A stretch of DNA of 23,627 nucleotides, taken from JAPUDQ01 sp964538665 (lineage in GTDB: Bacteria; Patescibacteriota; Saccharimonadia; Saccharimonadales; Saccharimonadaceae). The notes beneath the pieces were generated by a model. It was not told the origin of the DNA. It did no database searches and worked only from the letters and a program-made list of their open reading frames with translations. The position numbers and the translations under genes are program-made. The DNA is taken from NCBI GenBank assembly GCA_964538665.1, contig CAZIEB010000011.1, forward strand, positions 1-23,627, read 5' to 3'. Of the stretch, positions 11,100-16,884 are shown in pieces. Each line of letters begins with the position of its first letter. The first letter of the stretch is position 1.

Positions 11100-12356
11100 T
11101 TAGGCCCGTTTGAGCAACAGATCGAAATATTCAGTGCCCCCAAAGGGTATTTTTTGTTTGATAATTTGCTTGCCAGCAAGACTCGTCGCACTGTGGACAG
11201 TAAACGCCCCATAAAAATCATTGATCTCATCGACAGATTTTGTCAGCCAGTCACGCTTGGCGACATCTTCAAACATACTCAGTTGACTTCGCGATGATGG
11301 CGTCAGCATGTAGCAGTACAAGCCAATTGTTCGTACCGCCATACCGCGAGGTATGGTATTGAACTGCTCAAGAGCCCGACGATAGACTTCTTGGTTGGTA
11401 TAAAACGTCGTCTTGTACATGCGCTTGGCTTTCCAAAATTCACCCGACTGAAACGTCGCCCAGACGCAGATACCGCGAGCTTCGACATTTTTGTAGCGCA
11501 GTTTCATGCCGGTCGTCTCGCACAGGTAGCTCAGGCACGAACGTAGATACTCCGGATCGCTACTCGGGTCTTTGACGACCCACTGCCGCCCGACCATGCC
11601 AAGCTTTGTATCATTGTCATCGATTTCGTGCCCACGCAATCGTCGGTACCAATACGTGCCATTGATGCTCCGAAATACTTGTTTTTTCAGTGTGTACTCT
11701 TTTGCATGGAAAAACTGCAATGGCGTATAGATATTGCAGGCGTTTAGTCGAGCTTGGTTGCGCTCGGCGATACCCGTGATGTCGAGCAGGTCGATCTGCG
11801 AATAGTAGTCAAGCAAGTTGGTATGATCGAGCACATCGAGACCATCAGGCTTGTGCCAGCCTGCCGCTTGCTTTGCCAAAAACATATTGGGGCCAATTCC
11901 AACATTTATCTTCATCCAGTCACCGATATCGTCGCGCACCCGCTGCTTGATCTCGTAGCCAATATCAACCAGGCTTCGGCCTTTGAGCACTGGCTCGACA
12001 CCATGAAAATCCAACACACCTTCGTCGATACTCTTCATCTTGATCTTAGGTGAGTAGTCTCGCATGATACTCACGAGTTTTTGGTAGACGCGGTGGTATT
12101 TGGGGGCATCGGTTTCGAGCATGACAAAATTAGGGCAGATCGCCACCGCTTCACTCCGTCGCATCCCGACCTTGATCCCGAGCGCCTTGGCCTCATACGA
12201 TGCCGCAATCACGCAGCACTCTTTTGACAGCCTGTTCGTCACACCCATCGGTACACCCCGCAGATGTGGATGGGCTTGCTGCTCAGCAGTCGCAAACGCA
12301 CTATTGAGATCAATATGCATGATCATGGGCTTCTCGCGATTAAGGTTGTCGTACAT
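11100..12356 (-). CDS. Y-family translesion DNA polymerase (Pol IV/DinB-like)
   Basis: 418 residues. The catalytic carboxylates are Asp16 in MHIDLNSAFATAEQ and Asp111-Glu112 in KSIDEGVLDF, the Y-family S-x-D-E signature. The steric-gate position (five residues after Asp16) is Phe21, so discrimination against ribonucleotides is expected. Two normally conserved residues beside it differ: Asn instead of Asp at D16+2, and Ala instead of aromatic at D16+4. The fingers motif AASYEAKALGIKVGMRRSEA (about 51-70) and the thumb helix-hairpin-helix (DLLDITGIAERNQARLNACNI) are present. The C-terminal little-finger region is unusual in sequence, and no clear beta-clamp motif stands out. The ATG overlaps the upstream gene by 17 bases; the in-frame ATGs at residues 11 and 13 are alternative starts. 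Confidence 0.9.
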   Translation of the reverse strand: MYDNLNREKPMIMHIDLNSAFATAEQQAHPHLRGVPMGVTNRLSKECCVIAASYEAKALGIKVGMRRSEAVAICPNFVMLETDAPKYHRVYQKLVSIMRDYSPKIKMKSIDEGVLDFHGVEPVLKGRSLVDIGYEIKQRVRDDIGDWMKINVGIGPNMFLAKQAAGWHKPDGLDVLDHTNLLDYYSQIDLLDITGIAERNQARLNACNIYTPLQFFHAKEYTLKKQVFRSINGTYWYRRLRGHEIDDNDTKLGMVGRQWVVKDPSSDPEYLRSCLSYLCETTGMKLRYKNVEARGICVWATFQSGEFWKAKRMYKTTFYTNQEVYRRALEQFNTIPRGMAVRTIGLYCYMLTPSSRSQLSMFEDVAKRDWLTKSVDEINDFYGAFTVHSATSLAGKQIIKQKIPFGGTEYFDLLLKRA

Positions 12357-12624
12357 AGCGCCCCTCTAGCATGCTTACGAGCGTCCAGGTGAGTCGCTCG
12401 GCATCAAATTCGATCCTATAGTCATTGACCCCGTCACTCATCTCAAACACATGTATCATGCGTTTGCCCTTCGCCGTGGGGTGTCGCATGCCAAATACCG
12501 TAAATTCTATTTCTTGGCCTCTAAATTTCATCTTCCGTGGAAAGCAAATAAGTCTATCATTATCGAGGATATGATAGGTGACGATTACTTCGATTCGTTC
12601 ATTGATCTGAACAGTCGGGTCCAT
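12340..12624 (-). CDS. Small protein co-encoded with the Y-family polymerase, unknown function
   Basis: 94 residues, soluble, beta-rich by appearance (RIEVIVTYHILDNDRLICFP, FRGQEIEFTVFGMRH, RMIHVFEMSDGVNDYRIEFD). No motif that I recognise. It overlaps the start of the polymerase gene by 17 bases in another frame, so the two are co-translated from one mRNA and may act together, in the way ImuA-like or PCNA-binding helpers accompany Y-family polymerases in other bacteria; that parallel is by position only. GGAG lies eight bases before the ATG. No standard LexA box (GAAC-N4-GTTC or CTG-N10-CAG in a promoter position) was found upstream. Confidence 0.65.
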   Translation of the reverse strand: MDPTVQINERIEVIVTYHILDNDRLICFPRKMKFRGQEIEFTVFGMRHPTAKGKRMIHVFEMSDGVNDYRIEFDAERLTWTLVSMLEGRYVRQP

Positions 12625-12630
12625 ATTTAC

Positions 12631-12729
12631 GCTCCATCAAAGAAAAGATTTACTGTCTTGTATCTATGGGCGGGTTTGATTGTATGGAGCTTACCGTTAG
12701 AGCGTACTCACCGCTTTGGAGTGTACTCG
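12631..12729. other. Intergenic region upstream of the polymerase operon with repeats
   Basis: GCTCCATCAAA at 12631-12641 is inverted as ATGGAGC at 12684-12690 (with TTTGAT just before it). AGCGTACTCA at 12701-12710 recurs as AGTGTACTCG at 12720-12729, 19 bases on, about two helical turns. These could be regulator sites for the polymerase operon. The remaining part of the gap to 12850 shows only a small TACAC/GTGTA pairing and no gene. Confidence 0.35.
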
Positions 12730-12850
12730 TGACGCTAAACTGATGTGTAAATATAGAAGGCGCACAGGGCCCGGAGGATGATTGCCTAGTACTTAAATTA
12801 TACACCGGATAGTGTACAAAGCATAAGATTGCTATAAAAAGCTCGTCCCT

Positions 12851-13702
12851 CTATATAACTATCAAAACGACGCCGAAGAAGCAGAGCGCAGATGCTATTA
12901 ACTTCCTTGGGATTCTATTACGCTCAGCTTTGAGGAAAATGAGTGCAAGTATGACCGTGACAATAATTGAAGTCTGGCGGAGTGGCGTGACGATAGAAAA
13001 AGTTCCTTTACGGTACGCGTAAAGCATTGTGAGGCTACCGATAGCGTACAATACTCCAAGCACGATAAGTTTTGGTAGTATTTTGCCCGTAAACAGCTGT
13101 GGCATTTTTGAAATTGTGTTCGGTCGTACTACATAAGCAACGAATGCAGTCGCAATGAAGCTGATTGCCGCCCAAGAAATAGGATCCGTATACCGACCAA
13201 CATATGACCAGCAGAGGATCGCCACACCAAATAGCATCCCAGTGAGCAGACCAAACAGAGTTCCTTGATCAAATTGAAGCGCGCTTAGCCGTTTTACAAG
13301 TAGCAGCACACTGGCAAAGATTAATGTAGTGCCCAATACCTGTATCAAAGTTAAAGATTCATTAAAAAACAGTATGCCAAAAAGCATTATCCATACCGCT
13401 TGTGTCGCAAAGAGCACCGAAAATGCTGAAGCTTCGACTAATTGTAACGTTTTTGCATATGCTATATGCCCGAGCCCAAATGCGATGATTGATACGATCG
13501 CCGGCAACAAATACTGCTCAATGTTTGGTAACTTGAATCCGACAAATAATGCAACAACGGTCAATATTACCCCGACCGTCGCCTGAAATACGACAACGTA
13601 TGCATACGGATCTAATTTATCTTTGCTAAGTAATACTCGCTGCAACAATACCGACGCTGCAAGCGAGAACACACTAATTGCAGTGAATAATTGCCATGAC
13701 AT
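12851..13702 (-). CDS. EamA/DMT-family permease
   Basis: 283 residues with ten hydrophobic helices in two five-helix halves, the standard EamA arrangement. Helix 1 is FTAISVFSLAASVLLQRVLL. The first half ends in GTTLIFASVLLLVKRLSAL, the typical G-x-x-L-I-x-x-G-V-x-L pattern, and the second half ends in KLIASALCFFGVVLIVI, the same motif again. Inner motifs ATQAVWIMLFGILFFNESLTLIQVLG and TPLRQTSIIVTVILALIFLKAERNRIPRKL match the family's P/T-x-x-x-x-x-x-x-L-x-E-x-x-x-x-x-x-G. Substrates of this family are metabolites such as amino acids, nucleosides or drugs and cannot be read from sequence. TACACT lies nine bases before the ATG, giving a leader of two or three bases at most. Confidence 0.85.
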   Translation of the reverse strand: MSWQLFTAISVFSLAASVLLQRVLLSKDKLDPYAYVVVFQATVGVILTVVALFVGFKLPNIEQYLLPAIVSIIAFGLGHIAYAKTLQLVEASAFSVLFATQAVWIMLFGILFFNESLTLIQVLGTTLIFASVLLLVKRLSALQFDQGTLFGLLTGMLFGVAILCWSYVGRYTDPISWAAISFIATAFVAYVVRPNTISKMPQLFTGKILPKLIVLGVLYAIGSLTMLYAYRKGTFSIVTPLRQTSIIVTVILALIFLKAERNRIPRKLIASALCFFGVVLIVI

Positions 13703-13740
13703 TATTAGGTTAGTGTATCACTGATGCGAAATGAGTGATA

Positions 13741-14379
13741 CTAAGATTGACTTCTGCCTGTTTTGATTGCTTCCCATTTTTCGCGAGGACAATTGACCGT
13801 CCAGTTACGCCAGTTCTCTCTGTAGTCTCCAAACTCGTGTTCTTCGACCCAGTGCAAGTTAGCATCGTTCGTGATGCGCTCAGGGAATCGTATACCATCA
13901 AGATGATCTATTTCATGTTGGGCTACTCGAGCCGGAAAATCTTCGAATTCATGCTCAAATAAATTGCCTTGCCTGTCGTAGGCTCGTACCTTTACTTTTT
14001 TGGCGCGGCTGACGATGCCACAGACTCTGCTCGTAGAAAAACATCCTTCACGACCTTCTACCATCTCACTTGATGACTCAATAATCTCCGGATTGATGAA
14101 TTCTCTAAGCTCTGGCTGTTCTCCCCCGCCAACAGCGTTCATACCGATGATTACAACTCTTTTTGAAATTCCGATTTGCGGAGCAGCCAGACCAACGAGC
14201 GTCGGGAAATTTGCATCGCCTTGTCGACCATACGCGACACGGAACATTTTATCGACGAGAGCTTGGGTCTCAGGATGAGTTATCTCGCTTACGGGTATCT
14301 CTATGGCGACAAGGTTTAGTACCTCACTATCAGGAGGTACTTGCTGCTCAATCGAATCTTCTGGGTAAGGTTTTTTCAT
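13741..14379 (-). CDS. def: Peptide deformylase
   Basis: 212 residues, at the long end for the family. It removes the formyl group from the N-terminal methionine of new proteins and uses a metal bound by one Cys and two His. All three motifs are present: VGLAAPQIGISK (motif 1), EGCFSTSRVCG (motif 2, metal Cys) and QHEIDHLDGIRF (motif 3, HExDH). The N-terminal 50 residues contain an insertion-like region (VDKMFRVAYGRQGDANFP) before motif 1. The C-terminal extension after HEIDHLDG (RITNDANLHWVEEHEFGDYRENWRNWT) is rich in Trp and acidic residues. No met-tRNA formyltransferase gene is adjacent. GATAAT eight bases before the ATG suggests a leaderless or nearly leaderless mRNA. Confidence 0.96.
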   Translation of the reverse strand: MKKPYPEDSIEQQVPPDSEVLNLVAIEIPVSEITHPETQALVDKMFRVAYGRQGDANFPTLVGLAAPQIGISKRVVIIGMNAVGGGEQPELREFINPEIIESSSEMVEGREGCFSTSRVCGIVSRAKKVKVRAYDRQGNLFEHEFEDFPARVAQHEIDHLDGIRFPERITNDANLHWVEEHEFGDYRENWRNWTVNCPREKWEAIKTGRSQS

Positions 14380-14387
14380 TCCGTCTA

Positions 14388-14393
14388 ATTATC
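14388..14393 (-). promoter_or_regulatory. -10-like GATAAT of def
   Basis: Minus strand GATAAT, eight bases before the ATG at 14377-14379. It matches the consensus less well than the others. Confidence 0.4.
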
Positions 14394-14458
14394 TGTCATG
14401 CCATCGCTAGATACAAGCGCGAGAATATTCAGCATCGTATATTTCGATTAATTCGAGC

Positions 14459-14641
14459 CTACGAAGATAACAACTCTTTGATGATTCTTTTTGACGGCTC
14501 TAGGACTTCATAGCTATCAATATCGGATAGACTCGCCCATACAGCTATTGACGCTTCCGACTGCTGTACCTGAAGATTGTTAACAAGAGAAACGCAGTTA
14601 TAGCCCACAAGTCCAGTGCGTATGTTCGTGCTGAAAACTTT
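14459..14641 (-). pseudogene. C-terminal remnant of a Nudix-like hydrolase
   Basis: An open frame of 60 sense codons without an ATG runs from the base after a TGA (14642-14644) to a TAG at 14459-14461. Its end reads EASIAVWASLSDIDSYEVL followed by EPSKRIIKELLSS. The W-x-S-L-x-x-I-D-x-Y-x-x-x-x-P-x-x-x-I-I-x-x-L pattern recalls the C-terminal strand and helix of Nudix hydrolases. There is no Nudix box (G-x5-E-x7-R-E-x-x-E-E) upstream. The frame overlaps the 3' end of the small membrane protein gene. It may be a fossil of a deleted gene, or a chance frame. Confidence 0.35.
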
Positions 14642-14856
14642 TCATAGGGGCAGTTGCCGATAGGCACGGTTGTCTCACTGTTTGCTCGAGTTAGTAACAA
14701 GTAGCTCACCGAAGAATAAAACGTTTTACTCGTTGGATTTTGTCCGCAAGGTAGAGCATCACCGTGATAGCCATAGCGATCAGGTCCTAAAAATGTCAGC
14801 CACACTGCACTCAGCAGCAATATCGGTGTGAGTATTGATATTATTTTTTTAACCAT
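14545..14856 (-). CDS. Small two-helix membrane protein of unknown function
   Basis: 103 residues. Helix 1 at 4-23 (KIISILTPILLLSAVWLTFL), a 55-residue loop with two cysteines (ALPCGQ and GNCPYE) that could form a disulfide outside the cell, helix 2 at about 82-97 (LDLWAITAFLLLTIF) and a basic tail RYSSRKRQ. The loop is therefore predicted to be extracytoplasmic. I do not recognise the family. TATAAT ends six bases before the ATG with no ribosome-binding site, which is good support for this start. Confidence 0.65.
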   Translation of the reverse strand: MVKKIISILTPILLLSAVWLTFLGPDRYGYHGDALPCGQNPTSKTFYSSVSYLLLTRANSETTVPIGNCPYEKFSARTYALDLWAITAFLLLTIFRYSSRKRQ

Positions 14857-14862
14857 GAGCTA

Positions 14863-14868
14863 ATTATA
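14863..14868 (-). promoter_or_regulatory. -10 element TATAAT, leaderless promoter of the 14545-14856 gene
   Basis: Minus strand TATAAT, six bases before the ATG at 14854-14856. It directly borders the decayed tRNA-Arg 3' copy at 14873. Confidence 0.6.
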
Positions 14869-14872
14869 ACCC

Positions 14873-15058
14873 AGTACCACCGGTAGCTAACTACCTTTTC
14901 TCCACTCCGAAAGGGACCTGAGCAAGCGCAAGTATCTTTTCTCCGTTACGCCGAACCTATGTTTCAATTCCCGCTCGAGATCGAGCTGAAAATAAAATAA
15001 ACCCTTGCGGGCTTATTTATTTTCACCTGGTACCCCGGGTAGGAATCGAACCTACGGC
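14873..15058. repeat. tRNA-Arg(TCT) 3' repeat cluster
   Basis: Left end: AGTACCACCGGTAGCTAACT then ACC (14873-14895) resembles a direct copy of the tRNA 3' end with a shortened T-loop (weak). Right end: the palindrome with arms about 14951-15004 and 15009-15058. Its inner part is the terminator, and its outer part pairs AGGAATCGAACCTACGG of the tRNA with GGGAATTGAAACATAGG in the inverted copy. CTCGA/TCGAG (14974-14985) sits where the acceptor stem would be. Between the ends CTTTTCTCC occurs twice (14894-14902 and about 14936-14944). Confidence 0.5.
14988..15024 (-). terminator. Terminator of tRNA-Arg(TCT)
   Basis: Minus strand: AAATAAGCCC-GCAA-GGGTTTATTT followed by TATTTTC, a ten-base stem with one G-U pair, a few bases after the CCA end. 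Confidence 0.8.
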
Positions 15059-15103
15059 CAAAAGCTTAGAAGTCTCTTGCTCTATCCACTGAGCTACCGG
15101 GGC
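15028..15103 (-). tRNA. tRNA-Arg(TCT)
   Basis: 76 bases with encoded CCA and discriminator A. Acceptor GCCCCGG/CCGGGGT (one G-U), D-stem GCTC/GAGC, anticodon loop CTTCTAA giving TCT (reads AGA), T-stem GTAGG/CCTAC with loop TTCGATT. The anticodon stem AGAGA/GCTTT has an A-G mismatch next to the loop and one G-U, so it is weak. No promoter is visible in the 15 bases before the pseudo-tRNA, so expression probably starts upstream of the pseudo-tRNA. Confidence 0.93.
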
Positions 15104-15118
15104 ATACTGTGCGATCAA

Positions 15119-15232
15119 GGTACGTGCCGGTCCGAAAGAACCTACGGCGATAGTCAGAATAAGCTTAGAAGTCTCTTGCTCTATCCACCGACCCGCCTGT
15201 CTGTCCGACAGGACGGGCAGGGCTACCGGGGC
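15119..15232 (-). pseudogene. Pseudo-tRNA-Arg(TCT) with D-stem insertion
   Basis: A tandem copy of the neighbouring tRNA in the same orientation, 15 bases upstream of it. Its 5' part (acceptor strand) and the anticodon arm are identical to the intact gene. A 30-base palindrome interrupts the D-stem, the variable region has ten extra bases, and the T-arm and CCA end are decayed. It cannot fold as a tRNA. TGTTAAAAT on the minus strand (about 15243-15251) is the likely promoter for both copies and overlaps the stop codon of the upstream RdgB gene. Confidence 0.85.
15192..15221. repeat. 30-base palindromic insertion, copy 2
   Basis: Identical over all 30 bases to 4162-4191 and at the equivalent position (between GC and TC of the D-stem 5' strand, read on the tRNA strand). 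Confidence 0.8.
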
Positions 15233-15246
15233 ATACAATCTATATT

Positions 15247-15792
15247 TTAACAGATACCGGCTTGTTGGAGGGCTTTTATCATCTCTTTGACTGCGAGTGC
15301 GCGGTGGCTGATAGCAGACTTTACATCACTACCGAGCTCGGCAATTGTCTGATTGTAGCCATTGGGCACAATGATAAAATCAAACCCAAATCCGTCTTGG
15401 CCACGAGCAGCGACAACTCTTCCCTGTATCGCTCCTTCCACGATGAGCTCGGTTTCGCCGTCGTAGTAGCCCATCGTACATGTAATTGTGGCTCGATCAT
15501 TCGGCGAGCCAATTTTGTAGAGCGCATCATCGCCAAGTTGGTCCATATAGAATCGGATAAAAGGACCTGGCAATCCGTTTTGTGACTCGAGCCCGGCCGC
15601 GACATCTTCGACCATGACTGGTCCACCAATATCGGCATAGGCCTCGCGTAGTTTGTGCGAGATGATCTTGTGTAAATCAAGCGATTGGATCTCGGTCAGG
15701 TCAAGTTTCTTATGAGTAAGGTTGAGCGAATCAGGAAAAAGCCTTTGCAGCTCTCGTAGTTTGTCGGCATTGCCTGTAATAAATGTTGTCAT
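15247..15792 (-). CDS. rdgB: XTP/dITP diphosphatase (RdgB/HAM1 family)
   Basis: 181 residues. It hydrolyses dITP, XTP and other deaminated purine nucleotides to the monophosphate and pyrophosphate, keeping them out of DNA and RNA. The N-terminal FITGNADKLRELQRLF is the family's T-G-N-x-x-K-x-x-E/R motif, VMVEDVAAGLESQNGLPGPFIRFY supplies the catalytic acidic residue and substrate loop, and GQDGFGFDFIIVP with SHRALAVKEM gives the S-H-R-x-x-A ending. Compared with E. coli RdgB the order of motifs is kept, with small shortenings between them. It starts 33 bases after the nucleotidase stop, on the same strand, so the two genes form a nucleotide-sanitation operon. Confidence 0.9.
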   Translation of the reverse strand: MTTFITGNADKLRELQRLFPDSLNLTHKKLDLTEIQSLDLHKIISHKLREAYADIGGPVMVEDVAAGLESQNGLPGPFIRFYMDQLGDDALYKIGSPNDRATITCTMGYYDGETELIVEGAIQGRVVAARGQDGFGFDFIIVPNGYNQTIAELGSDVKSAISHRALAVKEMIKALQQAGIC

Positions 15793-15825
15793 GTAAATTA
15801 CGCCGTGATAATTGCGCGCAACATC

Positions 15826-16419
15826 TTAGCCTTGTTCCTTAATAGTATCCAGCGTGCTTATTAAAAGTTCTCTATCATGCCAGTCGATAAGTCTAAATGC
15901 GGTCGTAGCCATTGGCACTGTTGTAAGATGAGCCCACCCGAAAAGTATATGCTGCCATTCTGCTTTGTCAGCACCATCTGGCCCTCTTGGGACACTTGGT
16001 CGATCATCAATTAGAGCGAGTCCTCTATATTTCCACTTAGCTTTGTCTATGATGGCATCTTCAACGACTGACGCACCAAATTTTGGAACCATATGACGGT
16101 CAAGCCATTTTATTTTGCCTTCAATAGACGTCGGATTGCTCCTGAGTGGAGAAGATGCGACCTGAGGATGATAGCCATTATCAATCATAGTTTGCCATGC
16201 TTCAAATATGCCCGGTAATGGTTCAAGGTCTTCAAAAAATCCGGGAGTGTTGTATGCCTGCTCTATGCTAGTTCTTAAATCGTCAGGGTAGTCAAGTGGA
16301 GCATAGAAGTTTGTTTTTGGGACTTTTAGCTCTTCAGGTATATGTAACATAGCGGCAGCATCAAAACCTACCATAGTATTGTCCATATCTACCAATACCC
16401 TATTACTCTGTTCACTCAT
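15826..16419 (-). CDS. 5'(3')-deoxyribonucleotidase-like HAD phosphatase (NT5C family)
   Basis: 197 residues from the ATG at 16417-16419. A longer frame to 16494 would cross the promoter and part of a tRNA-derived palindrome, so the short form is preferred. VLVDMDNTMVGFD (8-20) is HAD motif I, with the nucleophile and acid/base aspartates in D-M-D-N-T. PLPGIFEAWQTMIDNGYHPQVASSPLRSNP (about 90-119) carries motif II (V-A-S-S-P), and the lysine and LALIDDRPS are motifs III and IV. The cap resembles that of mitochondrial/cytosolic deoxynucleotidases, which remove the phosphate from dNMPs. TATACT eight bases before the ATG predicts a leaderless mRNA. It is followed by rdgB. Confidence 0.8.
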   Translation of the reverse strand: MSEQSNRVLVDMDNTMVGFDAAAMLHIPEELKVPKTNFYAPLDYPDDLRTSIEQAYNTPGFFEDLEPLPGIFEAWQTMIDNGYHPQVASSPLRSNPTSIEGKIKWLDRHMVPKFGASVVEDAIIDKAKWKYRGLALIDDRPSVPRGPDGADKAEWQHILFGWAHLTTVPMATTAFRLIDWHDRELLISTLDTIKEQG

Positions 16420-16427
16420 GTGGCAAT

Positions 16428-16433
16428 AGTATA
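16428..16433 (-). promoter_or_regulatory. Extended -10 TGCTATACT, leaderless promoter of the nucleotidase-rdgB operon
   Basis: Minus strand TATACT preceded by TGC, eight bases before the ATG at 16417-16419. Confidence 0.6.
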
Positions 16434-16450
16434 GCAAAAAAACATCACTT

Positions 16451-16528
16451 AAGTCGTCTCGCACAGTCGTAACCATAGATAAACCCCAGTGCAAGACTGG
16501 GGATTATCTATGGTGCGGGTGGTGAGAA
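16451..16528. repeat. Outer unit of the tRNA-Gly cluster: palindrome plus direct copy of the tRNA 3' end
   Basis: TGGTGCGGGTGGTGAGAA at 16511-16528 is identical (18/18) to the tRNA-Gly 3' end at 16694-16711. It is preceded by a 17-base-arm hairpin (16473-16489 and 16497-16513, one mismatch) that begins CCATAG and ends CTATGG, different in sequence from the terminator of the intact tRNA but the same in design. On its far side, 16451-16475 resembles an inverted tRNA-Gly 3' end finishing in ACCA. Confidence 0.7.
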
Positions 16529-16631
16529 GGCGCTCCGCTTTGCCGCTGGCAAATGCTCGCTATTTCCGTTTGACCCTTTCTCATCCGCCGGGGGGGCGGA
16601 TTGCGAGAGGGTCGGCACTTCACGAACTCTT
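16529..16631. repeat. Hairpin-rich core of the tRNA-Gly cluster
   Basis: TTTGCC-GCT-GGCAAA at 16539-16553. A larger hairpin at 16572-16613 has outer arms GACCCTTTCTC and GAGAGGGTC, enclosing ATCCGCC and GGCGGAT around a run of five G. The inner arms match the tRNA-Lys core at 2653-2670. No open frame of note. Confidence 0.6.
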
Positions 16632-16720
16632 CGTTCAATTCTCAAACATTCGTAACCAAAGTTAAAACCCAACACAGGGCTGGGTTTTAACTTTGGTGCG
16701 GGTGGTGAGAATCGAACTCA
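16632..16720. repeat. Long palindrome joining the tRNA-Gly 3' end to its inverted copy
   Basis: The centre is a perfect 16-base stem (16656-16671 and 16681-16696). Outward, 16632-16658 reads CGTTCAATTCTCAAAC then ATTCGTAACCA, an inverted, decayed copy of the tRNA T-arm, acceptor strand and CCA (intact tRNA: GTTCGATTCTCACCACCCGC then ACCA). Confidence 0.75.
16656..16696 (-). terminator. Terminator of tRNA-Gly
   Basis: Minus strand CCAAAGTTAAAACCCA, nine-base loop, TGGGTTTTAACTTTGG, a perfect 16-base stem whose first three bases are the CCA of the tRNA. The T-run is inside the 3' arm (GGGTTTTAAC), so only the inner TAAAACCCA/TGGGTTTTA part may form during termination. Confidence 0.7.
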
Positions 16721-16768
16721 CGTCGCTTGCTTGGAAGGCAGGCATATTAGCCACTATACGACACCCGC
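16694..16768 (-). tRNA. tRNA-Gly(TCC)
   Basis: 75 bases with encoded CCA and discriminator A. Acceptor GCGGGTG/CACCCGC, D-stem GTAT/ATAT, anticodon stem CCTGC/GCAAG (C-A mismatch), loop CTTCCAA giving TCC (reads GGA), T-stem GTGAG/CTCAC with loop TTCGATT. Confidence 0.94.
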
Positions 16769-16778
16769 GGCACGTATG

Positions 16779-16784
16779 ATTATA
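16779..16784 (-). promoter_or_regulatory. Extended -10 TGTTATAAT of tRNA-Gly
   Basis: Minus strand TATAAT preceded by TGT, ten bases before the mature 5' end. A -35 is less clear (TTATTT at 18 bases). Confidence 0.6.
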
Positions 16785-16837
16785 ACACCTTGAGACCGAA
16801 TGAAATAATTGCGTGCAAGTATTTCTGAGGCGACGAC

Positions 16838-16870
16838 GTGTTACATGAAAACGAAGTTTTTATATAACAC
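16838..16870 (-). terminator. Hairpin after the Clp-like gene, probable terminator
   Basis: Minus strand GTGTTATATAAAAAC and GTTTTCATGTAACAC around TTC form a stem of about 14 pairs with a UUCG-type tip. It lies 14 bases after the stop codon. The following sequence is not T-rich, so efficiency is uncertain. Confidence 0.45.
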
Positions 16871-16884
16871 CAGGAGTCCGAATA

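Noticed and set aside
12625..12850. LexA box upstream of the polymerase operon
   Set aside because: No GAAC-N4-GTTC or CTG-N10-CAG type site in promoter position was found. The repeated GTACTC motif does not match a known LexA box.
14163..14513. Plus-strand frame of 116 residues opposite def
   Set aside because: It overlaps def on the opposite strand, where all three deformylase motifs are intact, and has no recognisable content.
14881..14900. Stand-alone + strand terminator GGTAG-CTAA-CTACC-TTTT
   Set aside because: No + strand gene ends here. The sequence is better explained as a decayed tRNA-Arg T-arm.
16420..16494. N-terminal extension of the nucleotidase
   Set aside because: The added 25 residues fall in the promoter and in a tRNA-derived palindrome. 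HAD motif I is in the normal place with the shorter start.
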